Shown: positions 8,854 to 17,720, numbered from the stretch's first letter. The stretch: 64,000 bases of DNA from Stenotrophomonas maltophilia (GCF_003205835.1 NZ_CP029773.1:2016501-2080500); one strand, 5' to 3'. Notes: generated by a model not told the origin, from the sequence alone. Numbers and translations are program-made.

Positions 8854-9174
8854 TCAGCGCGAGGCACCGCCGCAGTAGGCGGCATGCAGCGCCTGCAGCA
8901 CGCCCAGTGCAGGTCCTTCCAGCACGCGGTAGTGGATGGCCTGCGCTTCGCGACGCGTCGCGACGATATTCAGTTGGCGCAGCACCGCCAGATGCTGTGA
9001 CAGCGCTGATGCGCTGAGGCCGGTCAGTGCCTGCAGTTCCGGCACCGGTGCCTCACCTTCGACCAGGCGGCACAGCACGCGCAGCCGCGCAGGATGGGCC
9101 AGGCTCTTAAGCAGCGTTGCAGCCTCGGCGGCGTGTTCGGCCATGGCGGCGCTGTCGAGCGGGGTGCGGGCCAT
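8854..9174 (-). CDS. bigR: ArsR-family redox/persulfide repressor, BigR-like
   Basis: A 106-residue winged-helix repressor with recognition helix SASALSQHLAVLRQL. Only two cysteines occur, Cys35 (LRVLCRLV) and Cys101 (AAYCGG). The BigR/SqrR group of ArsR proteins uses an equivalent pair to form a disulfide or polysulfide bridge that releases DNA. The divergent neighbours are two YeeE/YedE sulfur-transport genes, the usual BigR partners. The gap holds an AT-rich palindrome that is the likely operator for both directions. Confidence 0.82.
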   Translation of the reverse strand: MARTPLDSAAMAEHAAEAATLLKSLAHPARLRVLCRLVEGEAPVPELQALTGLSASALSQHLAVLRQLNIVATRREAQAIHYRVLEGPALGVLQALHAAYCGGASR

Positions 9175-9188
9175 GGTTGACCTTTTTG

Positions 9189-9220
9189 TTTAGAAGTGTC
9201 TAATTTAGATAAATCTAAAT
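9189..9220. promoter_or_regulatory. Putative BigR operator, two abutting AT-rich inverted repeats
   Basis: ATTTAGAT-AA-ATCTAAAT at 9203-9220 is a perfect palindrome. Immediately upstream, TTTAGA-AGTG-TCTAAT (9189-9204) is a near-palindrome of the same half-site. Both sit in the 86-bp gap between the divergent bigR-like gene and the yeeE pair, so bound repressor would block both promoters. Position and AT richness match known BigR sites; binding is inferred. Confidence 0.68.
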
Positions 9221-9234
9221 CAAAGGGCAATCCC

Positions 9235-9264
9235 ATGAGCGGCGCAAAAGAGGGCAGGGCATGA
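9235..9264 (+). other. Nine-codon upstream reading frame coupled to the yeeE-like gene
   Basis: ATG at 9235 opens a nine-codon frame (MSGAKEGRA) whose TGA overlaps the ATG of the permease gene at 9261. Purine-rich AAAGGG lies upstream at 9222-9227. It could be a leader peptide giving translational coupling, or chance; the permease gene also has its own AGGGCAGGG ribosome-binding site inside it. Confidence 0.3.
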
Positions 9265-9698
9265 ACCTGCCATGGACTGCGGTGGCTGGCGGTGCGCTGA
9301 TCGGCGCCGCCGCGGTGTTGCTGCTCGCCACTGTCGGGCGCGTGGCGGGTATCAGCGGGATCGCTGCGGGCAGCCTGCGTGCAGCGAAAGGTGAGCGCGG
9401 CTGGCGCTGGGCATTCCTGCTGGGTCTCCTCGCAGCAGCGGGGATGGCGCTATGGTGGCAGTCGCTGCTCGAAGCCTCGCCACGCGTGCTGCTACGCGAT
9501 GCCTTGCCCGCCTGGCAGTTGATCGGCGCCGGCCTGCTGGTGGGCTTCGGCACGCGCCTGGGCAGTGGTTGTACCAGTGGGCATGGTGTCTGTGGCATGG
9601 CCCGCGGCTCGAAGCGCTCGCTGCTGGCAGTGCTGGTGTTCATGGCCTGCGCGATGCTGACCACCTTCCTGGTCCGTCACGGCGGAGGCCTGGCATGA
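9261..9698 (+). CDS. YeeE/YedE-family sulfur transport protein, N-terminal half protein
   Basis: A 145-residue integral membrane protein of the DUF395 family, with about four hydrophobic segments. It contains the signature GSGCTSGHGVCGMARGSKRS, whose cysteine is thought to handle thiosulfate or other sulfane sulfur in YeeE proteins. In many bacteria one long YeeE has both halves; here two short genes do the job. It overlaps the next gene by ATGA, which points to equal expression of the halves. AGGGCAGGG precedes the ATG. Control by the divergent BigR-like repressor is likely. Confidence 0.88.
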   Translation: MNLPWTAVAGGALIGAAAVLLLATVGRVAGISGIAAGSLRAAKGERGWRWAFLLGLLAAAGMALWWQSLLEASPRVLLRDALPAWQLIGAGLLVGFGTRLGSGCTSGHGVCGMARGSKRSLLAVLVFMACAMLTTFLVRHGGGLA

Positions 9699-10108
9699 GT
9701 CGCGCGGTCATGGCCGCCGCGGTGGCGGGTGCGCTGTTTGGCGCGGGACTGGCGCTCTCGGGGATGACCGACGCGCGTCGCGTACTCGGCTTCCTCGATG
9801 TGGCCGGTGATTTTGATCCGACGTTGATGTGGGTGCTGGGCTCGGCACTGCTGGTCAGTGCCGTCGGGCAGCGTTGGGTGCTGCGACGCGCGCAGCCGTG
9901 GTTCGCTCCGCGCTTCCAGCTACCCAGCGCACGTGATGTCGATGCGCGCCTGCTGCTGGGTGCAGCACTGTTCGGTATCGGCTGGGGATGGGCTGGTTAC
10001 TGCCCCGGACCGGCCATCGCCGGGCTGGCCGTCGCATCGCGTGAAGCGCTGTGGTTCGTGCCTGCCATGGTGGCGGGCTTCTGGCTGCACGATCGCTTCG
10101 TGCACTGA
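9695..10108 (+). CDS. YeeE/YedE-family sulfur transport protein, second half protein
   Basis: A 137-residue membrane protein with about four hydrophobic helices. It carries the second DUF395 signature, GIGWGWAGYCPGPAIAGLA, again with a conserved cysteine, plus the early GAGLALSGMTDARRVLGFLD segment. The ATG overlaps the stop of the first YeeE gene by four bases, so the two halves are translationally coupled and probably assemble as a heterodimeric channel. The role in sulfide or thiosulfate handling is inferred from the family and from the BigR-like neighbour. Confidence 0.88.
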   Translation: MSRAVMAAAVAGALFGAGLALSGMTDARRVLGFLDVAGDFDPTLMWVLGSALLVSAVGQRWVLRRAQPWFAPRFQLPSARDVDARLLLGAALFGIGWGWAGYCPGPAIAGLAVASREALWFVPAMVAGFWLHDRFVH

Positions 10109-10175
10109 GGCTTCACCCCTGTGTCACCATGGATCGGGTCAGATCGACGGACCACGGGGAAAGGAGCGTAACGAC

Positions 10176-11228
10176 ATGGCACGGATGAAGTGGAAGGGAA
10201 AGGCAATGCTGGCCATGGCGCTGGCATCTGCGATCACGCCGGCACTGGCCTGCACGCGTGCGGTGTATCGGGGCGACAACGGCGATGTGATCACCGCGCG
10301 CTCGATGGACTGGAAGGTCGATGTGGCGACCAACCTCTACGTGTTGCCGCGTGGCATCGCACGTACCGGCTTGGCCGGCCCGAAGTCGCTGGCCTGGACT
10401 GCGCGCTACGGCAGCGTGGTGGCCACCGGCTACGACGTGTCGACCACCGATGGCATGAACGAAAAGGGCCTGGTGGCCAACCTGCTGTGGCTGGTGGAAT
10501 CGGAGTATCCGCAGCAGCGAGGCAACAAGCCGGGACTGGCGATCTCGCTGTGGGCGCAGTATGTGCTGGACAATTTCGCCACCGTGGATGAGGCGGTAGC
10601 GGCGCTCAAGCGTGAACCGTACTCGATCGTCACCGACAAGGTGCCGGGCGAAGACCGCCAGGCGACGCTGCACCTGTCGCTGTCCGATGCCACCGGCGAC
10701 AGCGCCATCGTCGAGTACATCGGCGGTCGCCAGGTGATCCACCATGACCGGCGCTATCAGGTGATGACCAACTCGCCGATCTTCGAGCAGCAGCTGGCCC
10801 TCAACAGTTACTGGCAGCAGATCGGTGGCACGGTGATGCTGCCGGGCACCAATCCCTCCGCTGATCGTTTCGCGCGCGCCTCGTTCTACATCAACGCCAT
10901 TCCCAAGGCCGATGACCCGGTGGAGGCCCTGGCCAGTGTGTTCAGCGTGATCCGCAACGCGTCGGTGCCGTATGGCATCACCACGCCGGGTGAGCCGAAC
11001 ATCTCATCCACGCGCTGGCGCACCGTGGCCGACCACAAGCGGCGGCTGTACTTCTTCGAGTCGGCGTTGACCCCGAACACCTTCTGGGTCGATCTGAACA
11101 AGGTCGATTTCGGCGGCCAGGTGCTCAAGCTCGACCTTGGCAAGGACCAGCGCAACACCTTTGCAGGCGATGCGCTGGGTCACTTCGTGCCCAGTGCACC
11201 GTTCACCTTCCTCGGCGTCGACGGTTAG
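10176..11228 (+). CDS. Secreted linear-amide hydrolase, choloylglycine hydrolase / penicillin V acylase family
   Basis: A 350-residue Ntn hydrolase. A signal peptide (Lys-rich start, then AMLAMALASAITPALA) ends exactly before Cys26, so signal cleavage would expose the catalytic N-terminal cysteine (CTRAVYRGDNGDVITARSMDW). Arg in RSMDW and the later segment MTNSP fit the family. Members cleave penicillin V, bile-salt amides or acyl-homoserine lactones, and the substrate here cannot be read from sequence. AAGGAG lies upstream of the ATG. The stop overlaps the convergent stop of the gene at 11225. Confidence 0.87.
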   Translation: MARMKWKGKAMLAMALASAITPALACTRAVYRGDNGDVITARSMDWKVDVATNLYVLPRGIARTGLAGPKSLAWTARYGSVVATGYDVSTTDGMNEKGLVANLLWLVESEYPQQRGNKPGLAISLWAQYVLDNFATVDEAVAALKREPYSIVTDKVPGEDRQATLHLSLSDATGDSAIVEYIGGRQVIHHDRRYQVMTNSPIFEQQLALNSYWQQIGGTVMLPGTNPSADRFARASFYINAIPKADDPVEALASVFSVIRNASVPYGITTPGEPNISSTRWRTVADHKRRLYFFESALTPNTFWVDLNKVDFGGQVLKLDLGKDQRNTFAGDALGHFVPSAPFTFLGVDG

Positions 11229-12004
11229 TTCGACGCCTGGCTGGAGGCCGGGTAGACCGCCTGGATCGCGCAGCTGCCGCGGGTGTACTGCGGCAGCGGG
11301 GCGATGCTTTCACCGCGCAGATCGTCTGTCTCGAACTCGGCAGTCATGATCCGATCGCCGGGATTGCCACAGATCAGGCCGTTCTGCAGGCCCGAGTGGA
11401 AGCTCAGCTGCGGCGCACGGTCGAGCTGGCGGCAGTGGCTGCCGAGTTCGACCCGGTAGTAGCGGTGGCCGCCATTGCGGTGCGGATTGGTCTCCACCAG
11501 CACGCCCTGCGGGTCGGACGACCACGCGCGGACGTTGCGGGTGGCGAAGCAGTACGACGGCGAGCCGCCGAAGCTGCGGCGGATTTCCTTGCGCTCGCGG
11601 ATGGTCACGGCGGGCAGGGTGGCCGTGCGCAGGCGGTCGCTGTCGCGGGCGACGCTGGCGTAGTCGCGATCCTGCAGCGGGGTGACCGCGCTGATGCCGC
11701 AGCGGCGGCCGTCGACCACGACGCGTTCGCTGGGACGACCGCAGGCCCAGCCGGCGGGGGCTTCCAGTTTCAGCGAGGTGGCACCGCGGACGCCGGGACA
11801 ATCTTCGTTGAAGTCGATCCGATAGGCCTGACCGGAGGCGGCGCGCAGTGCGATCGAGCGCGGTGATGCCTGCTCCACTTCCCGCACGCCGACCGCGTCC
11901 ATGCAGTGTGGGGCCGGGGGCGTACGCTCCTGTGCGGAGACCGAAGCTGCGAGCGCCAGGCCGAGGCTGCTGGCGAGCACCAGTGACACCTGCCGATGGG
12001 TCAT
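11225..12004 (-). CDS. Secreted Cys-rich protein of unknown function, apparently an internally duplicated domain
   Basis: A 259-residue exported protein starting at the ATG at 12004 (GGGAG eight bases upstream) with a signal peptide ending near VSAQ. The mature part splits into two similar halves. Each begins with a Cys segment (HCMDAVGVREV; YCFATRNVRAW), then a hydrophobic strand pattern, a Cys about 35-45 residues on (EDCPG; SHCRQ), a CG motif (WACGRPSERVVV; LICGNPGDRIMT) and a closing C-x-I (RRCGISAV; GSCAIQAV). This resembles a tandem version of a small xanthomonad family (DUF6491-like), which is my inference. Function is unknown. Confidence 0.7.
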   Translation of the reverse strand: MTHRQVSLVLASSLGLALAASVSAQERTPPAPHCMDAVGVREVEQASPRSIALRAASGQAYRIDFNEDCPGVRGATSLKLEAPAGWACGRPSERVVVDGRRCGISAVTPLQDRDYASVARDSDRLRTATLPAVTIRERKEIRRSFGGSPSYCFATRNVRAWSSDPQGVLVETNPHRNGGHRYYRVELGSHCRQLDRAPQLSFHSGLQNGLICGNPGDRIMTAEFETDDLRGESIAPLPQYTRGSCAIQAVYPASSQASN

Positions 12005-12085
12005 GTCCTGCACTCCCTGCGTTGGATGACGGATCGACTATAGCAGCGGTTTGCACGGCCGTTGTTACACGCGCACACTGCCCGG

Positions 12086-12784
12086 ATGGGCGCCATCTTC
12101 CACCTGCGGCACTACGGCCAGGCCACCGGCCTGGACCGCCATGACTACGCGCAGTGGGTGCTGCCGCTGCAGGGCGAACTGCACTTCGAGATGGAAGGCC
12201 GCGGTGGTCGCCTCGACCTGCTGCAGGGGGTTTTCGTCGCGGCCGGCGAAGCGCATGACCAGATGGCCGATGGCCCGAACGGTTTCGTGATCGTTGATTG
12301 TCCTCCGGGCGTGCTTGATGACGGCACGCAGGAGCATCTGTGCCGGCAGCGCTGGCTGCACCTGCCGCTGGCGCTGCGCCGCGGCCTGGCCGAGGTGCAG
12401 GCAGGGCAGTCGATGCCGGCCCTGCTGCCGCAGCTGCTGCAGGTATTTGCACCGGCCGGCAGTGGCGCGCGCATGCAGGGACTGTGTGCAGCGGTGCAGG
12501 CCGATCCGGGCCAGGCGTGGCCGGTGGCGCGCATGGCCGCGTCCGTCGGGGTCAGCGAGAGCCGGTTGCACGCGCTGTTCCAGCGTGAGTTCGGGCTCAG
12601 CCCGCAGGCGTGGCTCAGTGCAAGCCGGTTGCGTTGGGCCAAGCACCAGCTGCGCTCCAGCACGGCGTCGATCAGTGATATCGCGCTGGCCGCAGGCTAT
12701 TCCGAGCAGAGCGCACTGACCCGCGCGCTGCGCCGTGAGTGTGGGCAGACCCCCGCCGCGTGGCGCAGGAGCGCCGGACTGTAG
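12086..12784 (+). CDS. AraC-family transcriptional regulator
   Basis: A 232-residue regulator with an N-terminal cupin-like sensor part (LPLQGELHFEMEG, FVAAGEAHDQMAD) and two C-terminal helix-turn-helix motifs (VARMAASVGVSESRLHALFQREFG and ISDIALAAGYSEQSALTRALRRECGQTPAAWR). The ATG at 12086 is taken over the upstream TTG at 12062. Its TAG stop (12782-12784) is made from the GTAG of the repeat that starts at 12781. It lies upstream of a DMT permease, a common pairing in which the regulator controls efflux of a small metabolite. Confidence 0.86.
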   Translation: MGAIFHLRHYGQATGLDRHDYAQWVLPLQGELHFEMEGRGGRLDLLQGVFVAAGEAHDQMADGPNGFVIVDCPPGVLDDGTQEHLCRQRWLHLPLALRRGLAEVQAGQSMPALLPQLLQVFAPAGSGARMQGLCAAVQADPGQAWPVARMAASVGVSESRLHALFQREFGLSPQAWLSASRLRWAKHQLRSSTASISDIALAAGYSEQSALTRALRRECGQTPAAWRRSAGL

Positions 12785-12894
12785 CGTCGAGCCACGCTCG
12801 ACTGCCGTTCGCGGGATGGTCGGTGCAAAATCAGTCGAGCATGGCTCGACGCTACAAGCGCCGGTGTCCTGTAGAGCCGAGCCCATGCTCGGCT
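12781..12894. repeat. Cluster of three SMAG (GTAG) palindromes
   Basis: Copies at 12781-12803 (GTAG, arm GTCGAGC/GCTCGAC), 12833-12855 (inverted copy ending CTAC) and 12871-12894 (GTAG, arm GCCGAGC/GCTCGGC). The first two form an inverted pair. The first copy supplies the stop codon of the AraC gene. They match the GTAG-tagged short palindromes known from S. maltophilia. Confidence 0.88.
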
Positions 12895-12993
12895 TCCCAT
12901 ACGCGCGGCCGGCCAGGGCAGTAGCCTCGGTCAAGAGCGCCCAGCGGCCAGCGCTTACACTGCGCGGCCTGTTCTCTCCCCCGAAGAACCCGA

Positions 12994-13944
12994 ATGCGCA
13001 ACAACCCGATGGCCTTGGGCATCGCCAATGGCGTTGCCGCTGGCGCACTGTGGGGCGTGGTTTTCCTCGCGCCCGCCGTACTGCAGTCGTTCAATGCCCT
13101 GCAACTGTCCGCCGGTCGCTATCTGGTCTACGGCCTGATCGCCGTAGCCCTGCTGCTGCCACGCTGGAAGCGGTTGGCGCCACGGCTCGGCCGCGCCGAG
13201 TGGATCGGCCTGCTGTGGCTGAGCCTGGCCGGGAACCTGGTGTATTTCCTGCTGCTGGCGACGGCGGTGCAGTGGGCCGGCGGTGCGGCGGCGTCCTTGA
13301 TCGTCGGCCTGATTCCGGTGGTGGTGACCCTGGTCGGTGTGCGCGAGCAGGGCGCTGTACCGCTGAAGCAGTTGCTGCCGGCACTGGGGCTGTGCGTGCT
13401 GGGCGTGGCACTGGTTGGCTGGGAAGCACTGATGTCCGAGCATCTGGCAACCCCGTGGCGGCAGCGCCTGATCGGCCTGCTGTGCGCATTCGGCGCGCTG
13501 TTCTCGTGGGCGTTGTACTCGATCGGCAACAGCCGCTGGCTGGCGCGCCGACCGGACCTGTCCAGCCACGACTGGTCGCTGCTGACTGGCGTCACCACCG
13601 GCGGCCTGGCTCTGCTGTTGGTGCCGATGGCCTTCATCGGCCACCCCGGCGGGCACACGGCGACGCAGTGGAGTGGTTTCTGGGCGATCAGTGCGGGTGT
13701 AGCGGTGGTCGCCTCGATCCTTGGCAATGCGTTCTGGAACCGTGCCAGCCGCCTGCTGCCCCTGACCCTGACCGGCCAGATGATCGTATTCGAGACCCTG
13801 TTCGCGTTGCTCTACGCATTCGCCTGGCAGCAGCGCTGGCCCTCGCTGCTGGAAGCGCTGGCGATCGTGTTCCTGGTGGCCGGCGTGATGCTGTGCGCGC
13901 ATGCGCATCGCACGCCCCGTGCGATCGCCGAACATGCCGGCTGA
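12994..13944 (+). CDS. DMT-superfamily (EamA) permease
   Basis: A 316-residue inner-membrane protein with about ten hydrophobic helices arranged as two EamA repeats (MALGIANGVAAGALWGVVFLA and, from about residue 160, RLIGLLCAFGALFSWALYSIGN). Proteins of this family export amino acids, nucleosides or drugs; the substrate is not evident. It starts at ATG 12994 without a strong ribosome-binding site. The AraC regulator upstream is the likely controller, with three SMAG repeats between them. A 138-bp gap to the thr leader follows. Confidence 0.88.
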   Translation: MRNNPMALGIANGVAAGALWGVVFLAPAVLQSFNALQLSAGRYLVYGLIAVALLLPRWKRLAPRLGRAEWIGLLWLSLAGNLVYFLLLATAVQWAGGAAASLIVGLIPVVVTLVGVREQGAVPLKQLLPALGLCVLGVALVGWEALMSEHLATPWRQRLIGLLCAFGALFSWALYSIGNSRWLARRPDLSSHDWSLLTGVTTGGLALLLVPMAFIGHPGGHTATQWSGFWAISAGVAVVASILGNAFWNRASRLLPLTLTGQMIVFETLFALLYAFAWQQRWPSLLEALAIVFLVAGVMLCAHAHRTPRAIAEHAG

Positions 13945-14045
13945 ATGCGGCCGTCAAGCATGCTGATGGCCGCTTGGTCTCAGATGCAACCAAATGCCGG
14001 CACGTTGGCCGATGATCGCGGCAACGATTTTTTGCATCGCAGCAC

Positions 14046-14074
14046 TTGACAGCGGCCCGGCGCACGGTGTTTTC
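14046..14074 (+). promoter_or_regulatory. Putative thr operon promoter
   Basis: A perfect -35 box TTGACA (14046-14051) lies 32 bp before the leader-peptide ATG. The -10 region (about 14069-14074, TGTTTTC) is a poor match. This is the only good -35 in the gap and places the transcript start just before the leader peptide. Confidence 0.5.
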
Positions 14075-14082
14075 TGTGCGTC

Positions 14083-14220
14083 ATGGTTCTTGATGCCGCC
14101 CATGCCAGCCTGATCGCCCCCGCCACTGCGGGCCGTTCGACTGCGCCGGTCGCCACCACCACCACCATTACCACCACCACCGTCACCACTGCCCTGGTGC
14201 GGCCCGTCGTCTTCGTGTAA
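14083..14220 (+). CDS. thrL: thr operon leader peptide
   Basis: A 45-codon frame from ATG 14083 to TAA 14220. It encodes a dense run of regulatory codons: residues 25-36 read TTTTITTTTVTT, with further Thr codons at residues 15 and 20 and Ile at residue 11, giving 12 Thr and 2 Ile codons in all. This is the pattern of thrL peptides, where a ribosome stalled by scarce charged tRNA-Thr or tRNA-Ile changes downstream RNA folding. It lies directly before thrA and after a TTGACA promoter element. No clear ribosome-binding site is visible. Confidence 0.9.
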   Translation: MVLDAAHASLIAPATAGRSTAPVATTTTITTTTVTTALVRPVVFV

Positions 14221-14234
14221 CTCCCGAAAACCAC

Positions 14235-14299
14235 GGCCCCGCACCATACAGGTGGCGGGGAAACTCGACACCTGCATGCGACGGGGCCTCCTACCGAGG
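14235..14299 (+). promoter_or_regulatory. thr attenuator with mutually exclusive RNA structures
   Basis: A compact hairpin pairs 14237-14245 (CCCCGCACC) with 14251-14260 (GGTGGCGGGG, one bulge). An alternative fold uses the same bases: GGCCCCG (14235-14241) with CGGGGCC (14282-14288), enclosing CAGGTG (14249-14254) with CACCTG (14269-14274). The two folds cannot coexist. A short CCTC/GAGG pairing (about 14287-14299) could also cover the thrA ribosome-binding site. There is no U-run after the compact hairpin, so control may not rely on simple intrinsic termination. Confidence 0.65.
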
Positions 14300-14304
14300 T
14301 CTGC

Positions 14305-16809
14305 ATGTCTTCCCACGCCCCCGCTCATCCCGTTGCCCCGGCCGATCTGGCTGCACCGTCCATCGTCGTGCACAAGTTCGGTGGCACCTCGGTGGCCGAT
14401 GCCGAACGCTACCGCCATGTTGCCGGCCTGCTGCTGGCCCGCCCCGAATCGCTGCAGGTCACTGTCGTCTCGGCGATGAAGGGGGTCACCGACGCACTGA
14501 TCGAGCTGGCCCAGCTGGCAGCCAAGGGTGACGAAGGCTGGCGCGAGGCCTGGCATGCGCTGCGCGCGCGCCACCGTGGCGCCGCCGTGGCTCTGCTGGG
14601 CGAGCAGGTGGGCGAGACCGTCGAATGGATCGACGCCCGCTTCGATCAACTGGCCGAAGTGCTGGCGGCGTTGGCGGTGATCGGCGAGCTGCCACGCGAA
14701 GTACTCGACCGCGTGCAGGGCCTGGGCGAAGTGTTCTCCGCGCAGCTGCTCGGCACGCACCTGCAGGCGCTGGGCGCAGACTGTGCAGTGCTGGATGCGC
14801 GCGACGTGCTGGTGGTGGGGCATGGCGAACTGGGCGTCGATGTCGACTGGGAAGCCAGCGCCGACCGCCTCGCCAAGTGGCGCCTGCAGCATCCGCAGCC
14901 ACGCCTGGTCGCCACCGGCTTCGTCGCCCGTGACCGTCATGACCGCATCACCACGCTCGGCCGCAACGGCAGCGATTACTCCGGCGCGATCTTCGCCGCG
15001 CTGTTCAACGCCGATGAACTGCACATCTGGACCGATGTCGACGGCGTGCTGTCGGCCGACCCGCGGCTGGTGCCCGAGGCGGTGCAGCTGGAGTCGCTGA
15101 GCTACGACGAGGCCTGCGAGCTGGCTTATTTCGGCGCCAAGGTGGTGCACCCGCAGACGATGTCGCCGGCGATCCGCCTCGGCCTGCCGATCTTCATCCG
15201 CAATACCTTCCAGCCGGCGCATCCGGGGACGCGCATCAGCGCCGAGCGCTCGCCGCGCGGGCCGGTGAAGGGCCTGACCCTGAGCCCCGGGTTGGCCCTG
15301 CTGAACCTGGAAGGCACCGGTCTGATCGGCGTACCGGGTACCGCAGAGCGCGTGTTTGCCGCCCTGCGCCAGGCGCAGGTATCGGTGGTGATGATCTCGC
15401 AGGGTTCGTCGGAACATTCGATCTGCTGCGTGGTGCGTGCCGCCGAAGCCGCGCGTGGCCGCGAGGCGCTGCTGCATGCGTTCGCGCATGAGCTGTCGGT
15501 GGGCCAGGTGCAGCGCGTGCAGGTCAGTGAGGGCGTCAGCGTGCTGGCCGCGGTCGGTGACGGCATGGCCGGCCAGCCCGGCGTGGCGGCGCGCCTGTTC
15601 GAGGCGCTGGGCCGTGCGCAGGTGAACATCCTGGCGATCGCGCAGGGCTCGTCCGAGCGCAACATTTCAGTGGCGGTGGACAGTGCCGATGCCACCCGCG
15701 CCTTGCGCGCCGCGCATGCCGGCTTCTGGCTGTCGCCGCAGACGTTTGCGGTCGGTGTGATCGGGCCGGGCAACGTCGGTGCCGCACTGCTGGACCAGTT
15801 GCTTGCCGCACGCCCGCAGCTGCTGGCCAAGGCCAATGTGGATCTGCGCCTGCGCGCGCTGGCCTCGCGTTCGCGCATGCGCCTGGAAGTGGATGGCCTG
15901 CACGCCGACTGGCGGGAGGCCTTGCAGGAAGCGGGCGAGTCCAGCGATCTGGATCGTTTCACCGAACACCTGCTGGCCGCGCACCTGCCGCATGCGGTGG
16001 TGATCGACTGCAGTGGCAGTGCCGAGGTGGCCGAGCGCTATGAGGGATGGCTGGCGGCCGGCATCCACGTGGTCACCCCCAACAAGCAGGCCGGCGCCGG
16101 GCCGCTGCCGCGCTACCAGCGCATCCGCGCCGCGGCGGCGGCCAGTGGTGCACGCTTCCGCTACGAGGCCACGGTCGGCGCGGGCCTGCCGGTGATCACC
16201 ACGCTGCGTGATCTGGTCGATACCGGTGACGAGGTGCTGGCGATTGAAGGCATCTTCTCCGGCACGCTGGCCTGGCTGTTCAACCGCTTCGATGGCAGCC
16301 AGCCGTTCTCGCAGCTGGTCGCGCAGGCGCGGTCGATGGGCTACACCGAGCCGGACCCGCGCGATGATCTTTCGGGTGTGGATGTGGCGCGCAAGCTGGT
16401 GATCCTCGCCCGCGAAGCCGGCCACGCGCTCAGCCTTGAGCAGGTTGAAGTGGAAAGCCTTGTGCCGGCGCTGCTGCGCGACGGCAGCGTGGATGAGTTC
16501 ATGGCGCGGCTGGGTGAGTCTGATGCCAGCCTGCTGCAGCGCCTGCAGGACGCGCGGGCGCGGGGGGCGGTGCTGCGCTATGTGGCACAGCTGGGTGCCG
16601 ATGGCGCGTCGGTCGGTCTGCAGGAGCTGCCGGCCGATCACGCCTTCGCCAACCTGCGGCTGACCGACAACGTGGTGCAGTTCCGCACCCGTCGCTACTG
16701 CGACAACCCGTTGGTGGTGCAGGGTCCGGGCGCCGGCCCGGAAGTCACCGCGGCCGGTGTGTTCGCCGACCTGCTGCGGGTCGCGGCCGGTGAAGGAGCG
16801 CGCCTATGA
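14305..16809 (+). CDS. thrA: Bifunctional aspartokinase / homoserine dehydrogenase I
   Basis: An 834-residue fused enzyme for the first and third steps from aspartate to threonine. The kinase part begins [20 protein letters not shown] (near residue 28) and includes GRNGSDYSG. Two ACT-type regulatory segments lie at about residues 325-460 ([36 protein letters not shown]). The homoserine dehydrogenase part starts near residue 483 with the NAD(P)-binding [14 protein letters not shown] and continues with the substrate segment ([23 protein letters not shown]). The fused ThrA form is usually inhibited by threonine. ATG is preceded by GAGG. Its stop overlaps thrB (ATGA). Confidence 0.97.
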   Translation: MSSHAPAHPVAPADLAAPSIVVHKFGGTSVADAERYRHVAGLLLARPESLQVTVVSAMKGVTDALIELAQLAAKGDEGWREAWHALRARHRGAAVALLGEQVGETVEWIDARFDQLAEVLAALAVIGELPREVLDRVQGLGEVFSAQLLGTHLQALGADCAVLDARDVLVVGHGELGVDVDWEASADRLAKWRLQHPQPRLVATGFVARDRHDRITTLGRNGSDYSGAIFAALFNADELHIWTDVDGVLSADPRLVPEAVQLESLSYDEACELAYFGAKVVHPQTMSPAIRLGLPIFIRNTFQPAHPGTRISAERSPRGPVKGLTLSPGLALLNLEGTGLIGVPGTAERVFAALRQAQVSVVMISQGSSEHSICCVVRAAEAARGREALLHAFAHELSVGQVQRVQVSEGVSVLAAVGDGMAGQPGVAARLFEALGRAQVNILAIAQGSSERNISVAVDSADATRALRAAHAGFWLSPQTFAVGVIGPGNVGAALLDQLLAARPQLLAKANVDLRLRALASRSRMRLEVDGLHADWREALQEAGESSDLDRFTEHLLAAHLPHAVVIDCSGSAEVAERYEGWLAAGIHVVTPNKQAGAGPLPRYQRIRAAAAASGARFRYEATVGAGLPVITTLRDLVDTGDEVLAIEGIFSGTLAWLFNRFDGSQPFSQLVAQARSMGYTEPDPRDDLSGVDVARKLVILAREAGHALSLEQVEVESLVPALLRDGSVDEFMARLGESDASLLQRLQDARARGAVLRYVAQLGADGASVGLQELPADHAFANLRLTDNVVQFRTRRYCDNPLVVQGPGAGPEVTAAGVFADLLRVAAGEGARL

Positions 16810-17720
16810 TCGCACGTGCGTTCGCGCCTGCTTCGGTGGCCAACGTGGCGGTGGGCTTCGACATTCTCGGCCATGCCATTGCCGGTGTTGGCGATACCGT
16901 GAGCGTGCGCCGCATCGATGAGCCGCTGGTGCGCATCGAGGCGATCCGTGGCAGTGCCATTGAGTTGCCACTGGATGCGGCCGGGAACACCGCAGGTGCA
17001 GCCTTGATGTCGCTGCGCGCAGGGCTGGGCCTGGACTTCGGTTTCGCGGTGGAAATCGACAAGGGCATTCCGTTCGGTTCCGGCATGGGCGGTTCGGCAG
17101 CGTCATGCGTTGCTGCGTTGGTTGCCGCCAACGCGCTGCTGGATGTGCCGCTGCCGCGTGAGGCGCTGTACCCGTTTGCGCTGGATGGCGAGGCAGTGGC
17201 CAGTGGTGGCCGTCACGGTGACAACGTCGGCCCGCTGCTGCTGGGTGGCCTGGCGTTGTGTACGGCTGATCGCCTGTTGCCGATCCCGGTGCCGGCCAGC
17301 TGGCACAGCCTGCTGGTGCATCCGCACGCGGTGCTGGAAACGCGCCGTGCCCGCCAGGCCCTGCAGGGCAGCTATGTGCTGGGCGAGTTCGTGGCACAGA
17401 GCGCGAACCTCGCACTGGTGCTCAGTGGTTGCCATCGCAGCGATGCCGCACTGGTGCGCGCGGGATTGCGCGACGTGCTGGTGGAGCCGCGCCGGGCCGG
17501 ATTGATTGCCGGCTTCGAAGCTGCCCGTGATGCGGCGCTGTCGGCCCATGCAATGGGCGCAGGCATCTCCGGTGCCGGACCCAGCGTGTTTGCCTGGTTC
17601 GAGGATGCCGACCAGGCACTTGCCGCCGCCACATCGGTGCAGGCCGCATTTGCAGCCGCAGGTTTCGACAGCGATGCCTGGGTGTCACCGCTGGATGCAC
17701 CGGGAGCTCGCTTGTGCTGA
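16806..17720 (+). CDS. thrB: Homoserine kinase
   Basis: A 304-residue GHMP-family kinase that phosphorylates homoserine with ATP. The nucleotide-binding GHMP motif is [18 protein letters not shown] (near residue 85), and the C-terminal GHMP segment contains [17 protein letters not shown]. The ATG overlaps the thrA stop by four bases, showing translational coupling. The length is normal for ThrB. The end overlaps a possible GTG start for thrC. Confidence 0.97.
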   Translation: MIARAFAPASVANVAVGFDILGHAIAGVGDTVSVRRIDEPLVRIEAIRGSAIELPLDAAGNTAGAALMSLRAGLGLDFGFAVEIDKGIPFGSGMGGSAASCVAALVAANALLDVPLPREALYPFALDGEAVASGGRHGDNVGPLLLGGLALCTADRLLPIPVPASWHSLLVHPHAVLETRRARQALQGSYVLGEFVAQSANLALVLSGCHRSDAALVRAGLRDVLVEPRRAGLIAGFEAARDAALSAHAMGAGISGAGPSVFAWFEDADQALAAATSVQAAFAAAGFDSDAWVSPLDAPGARLC

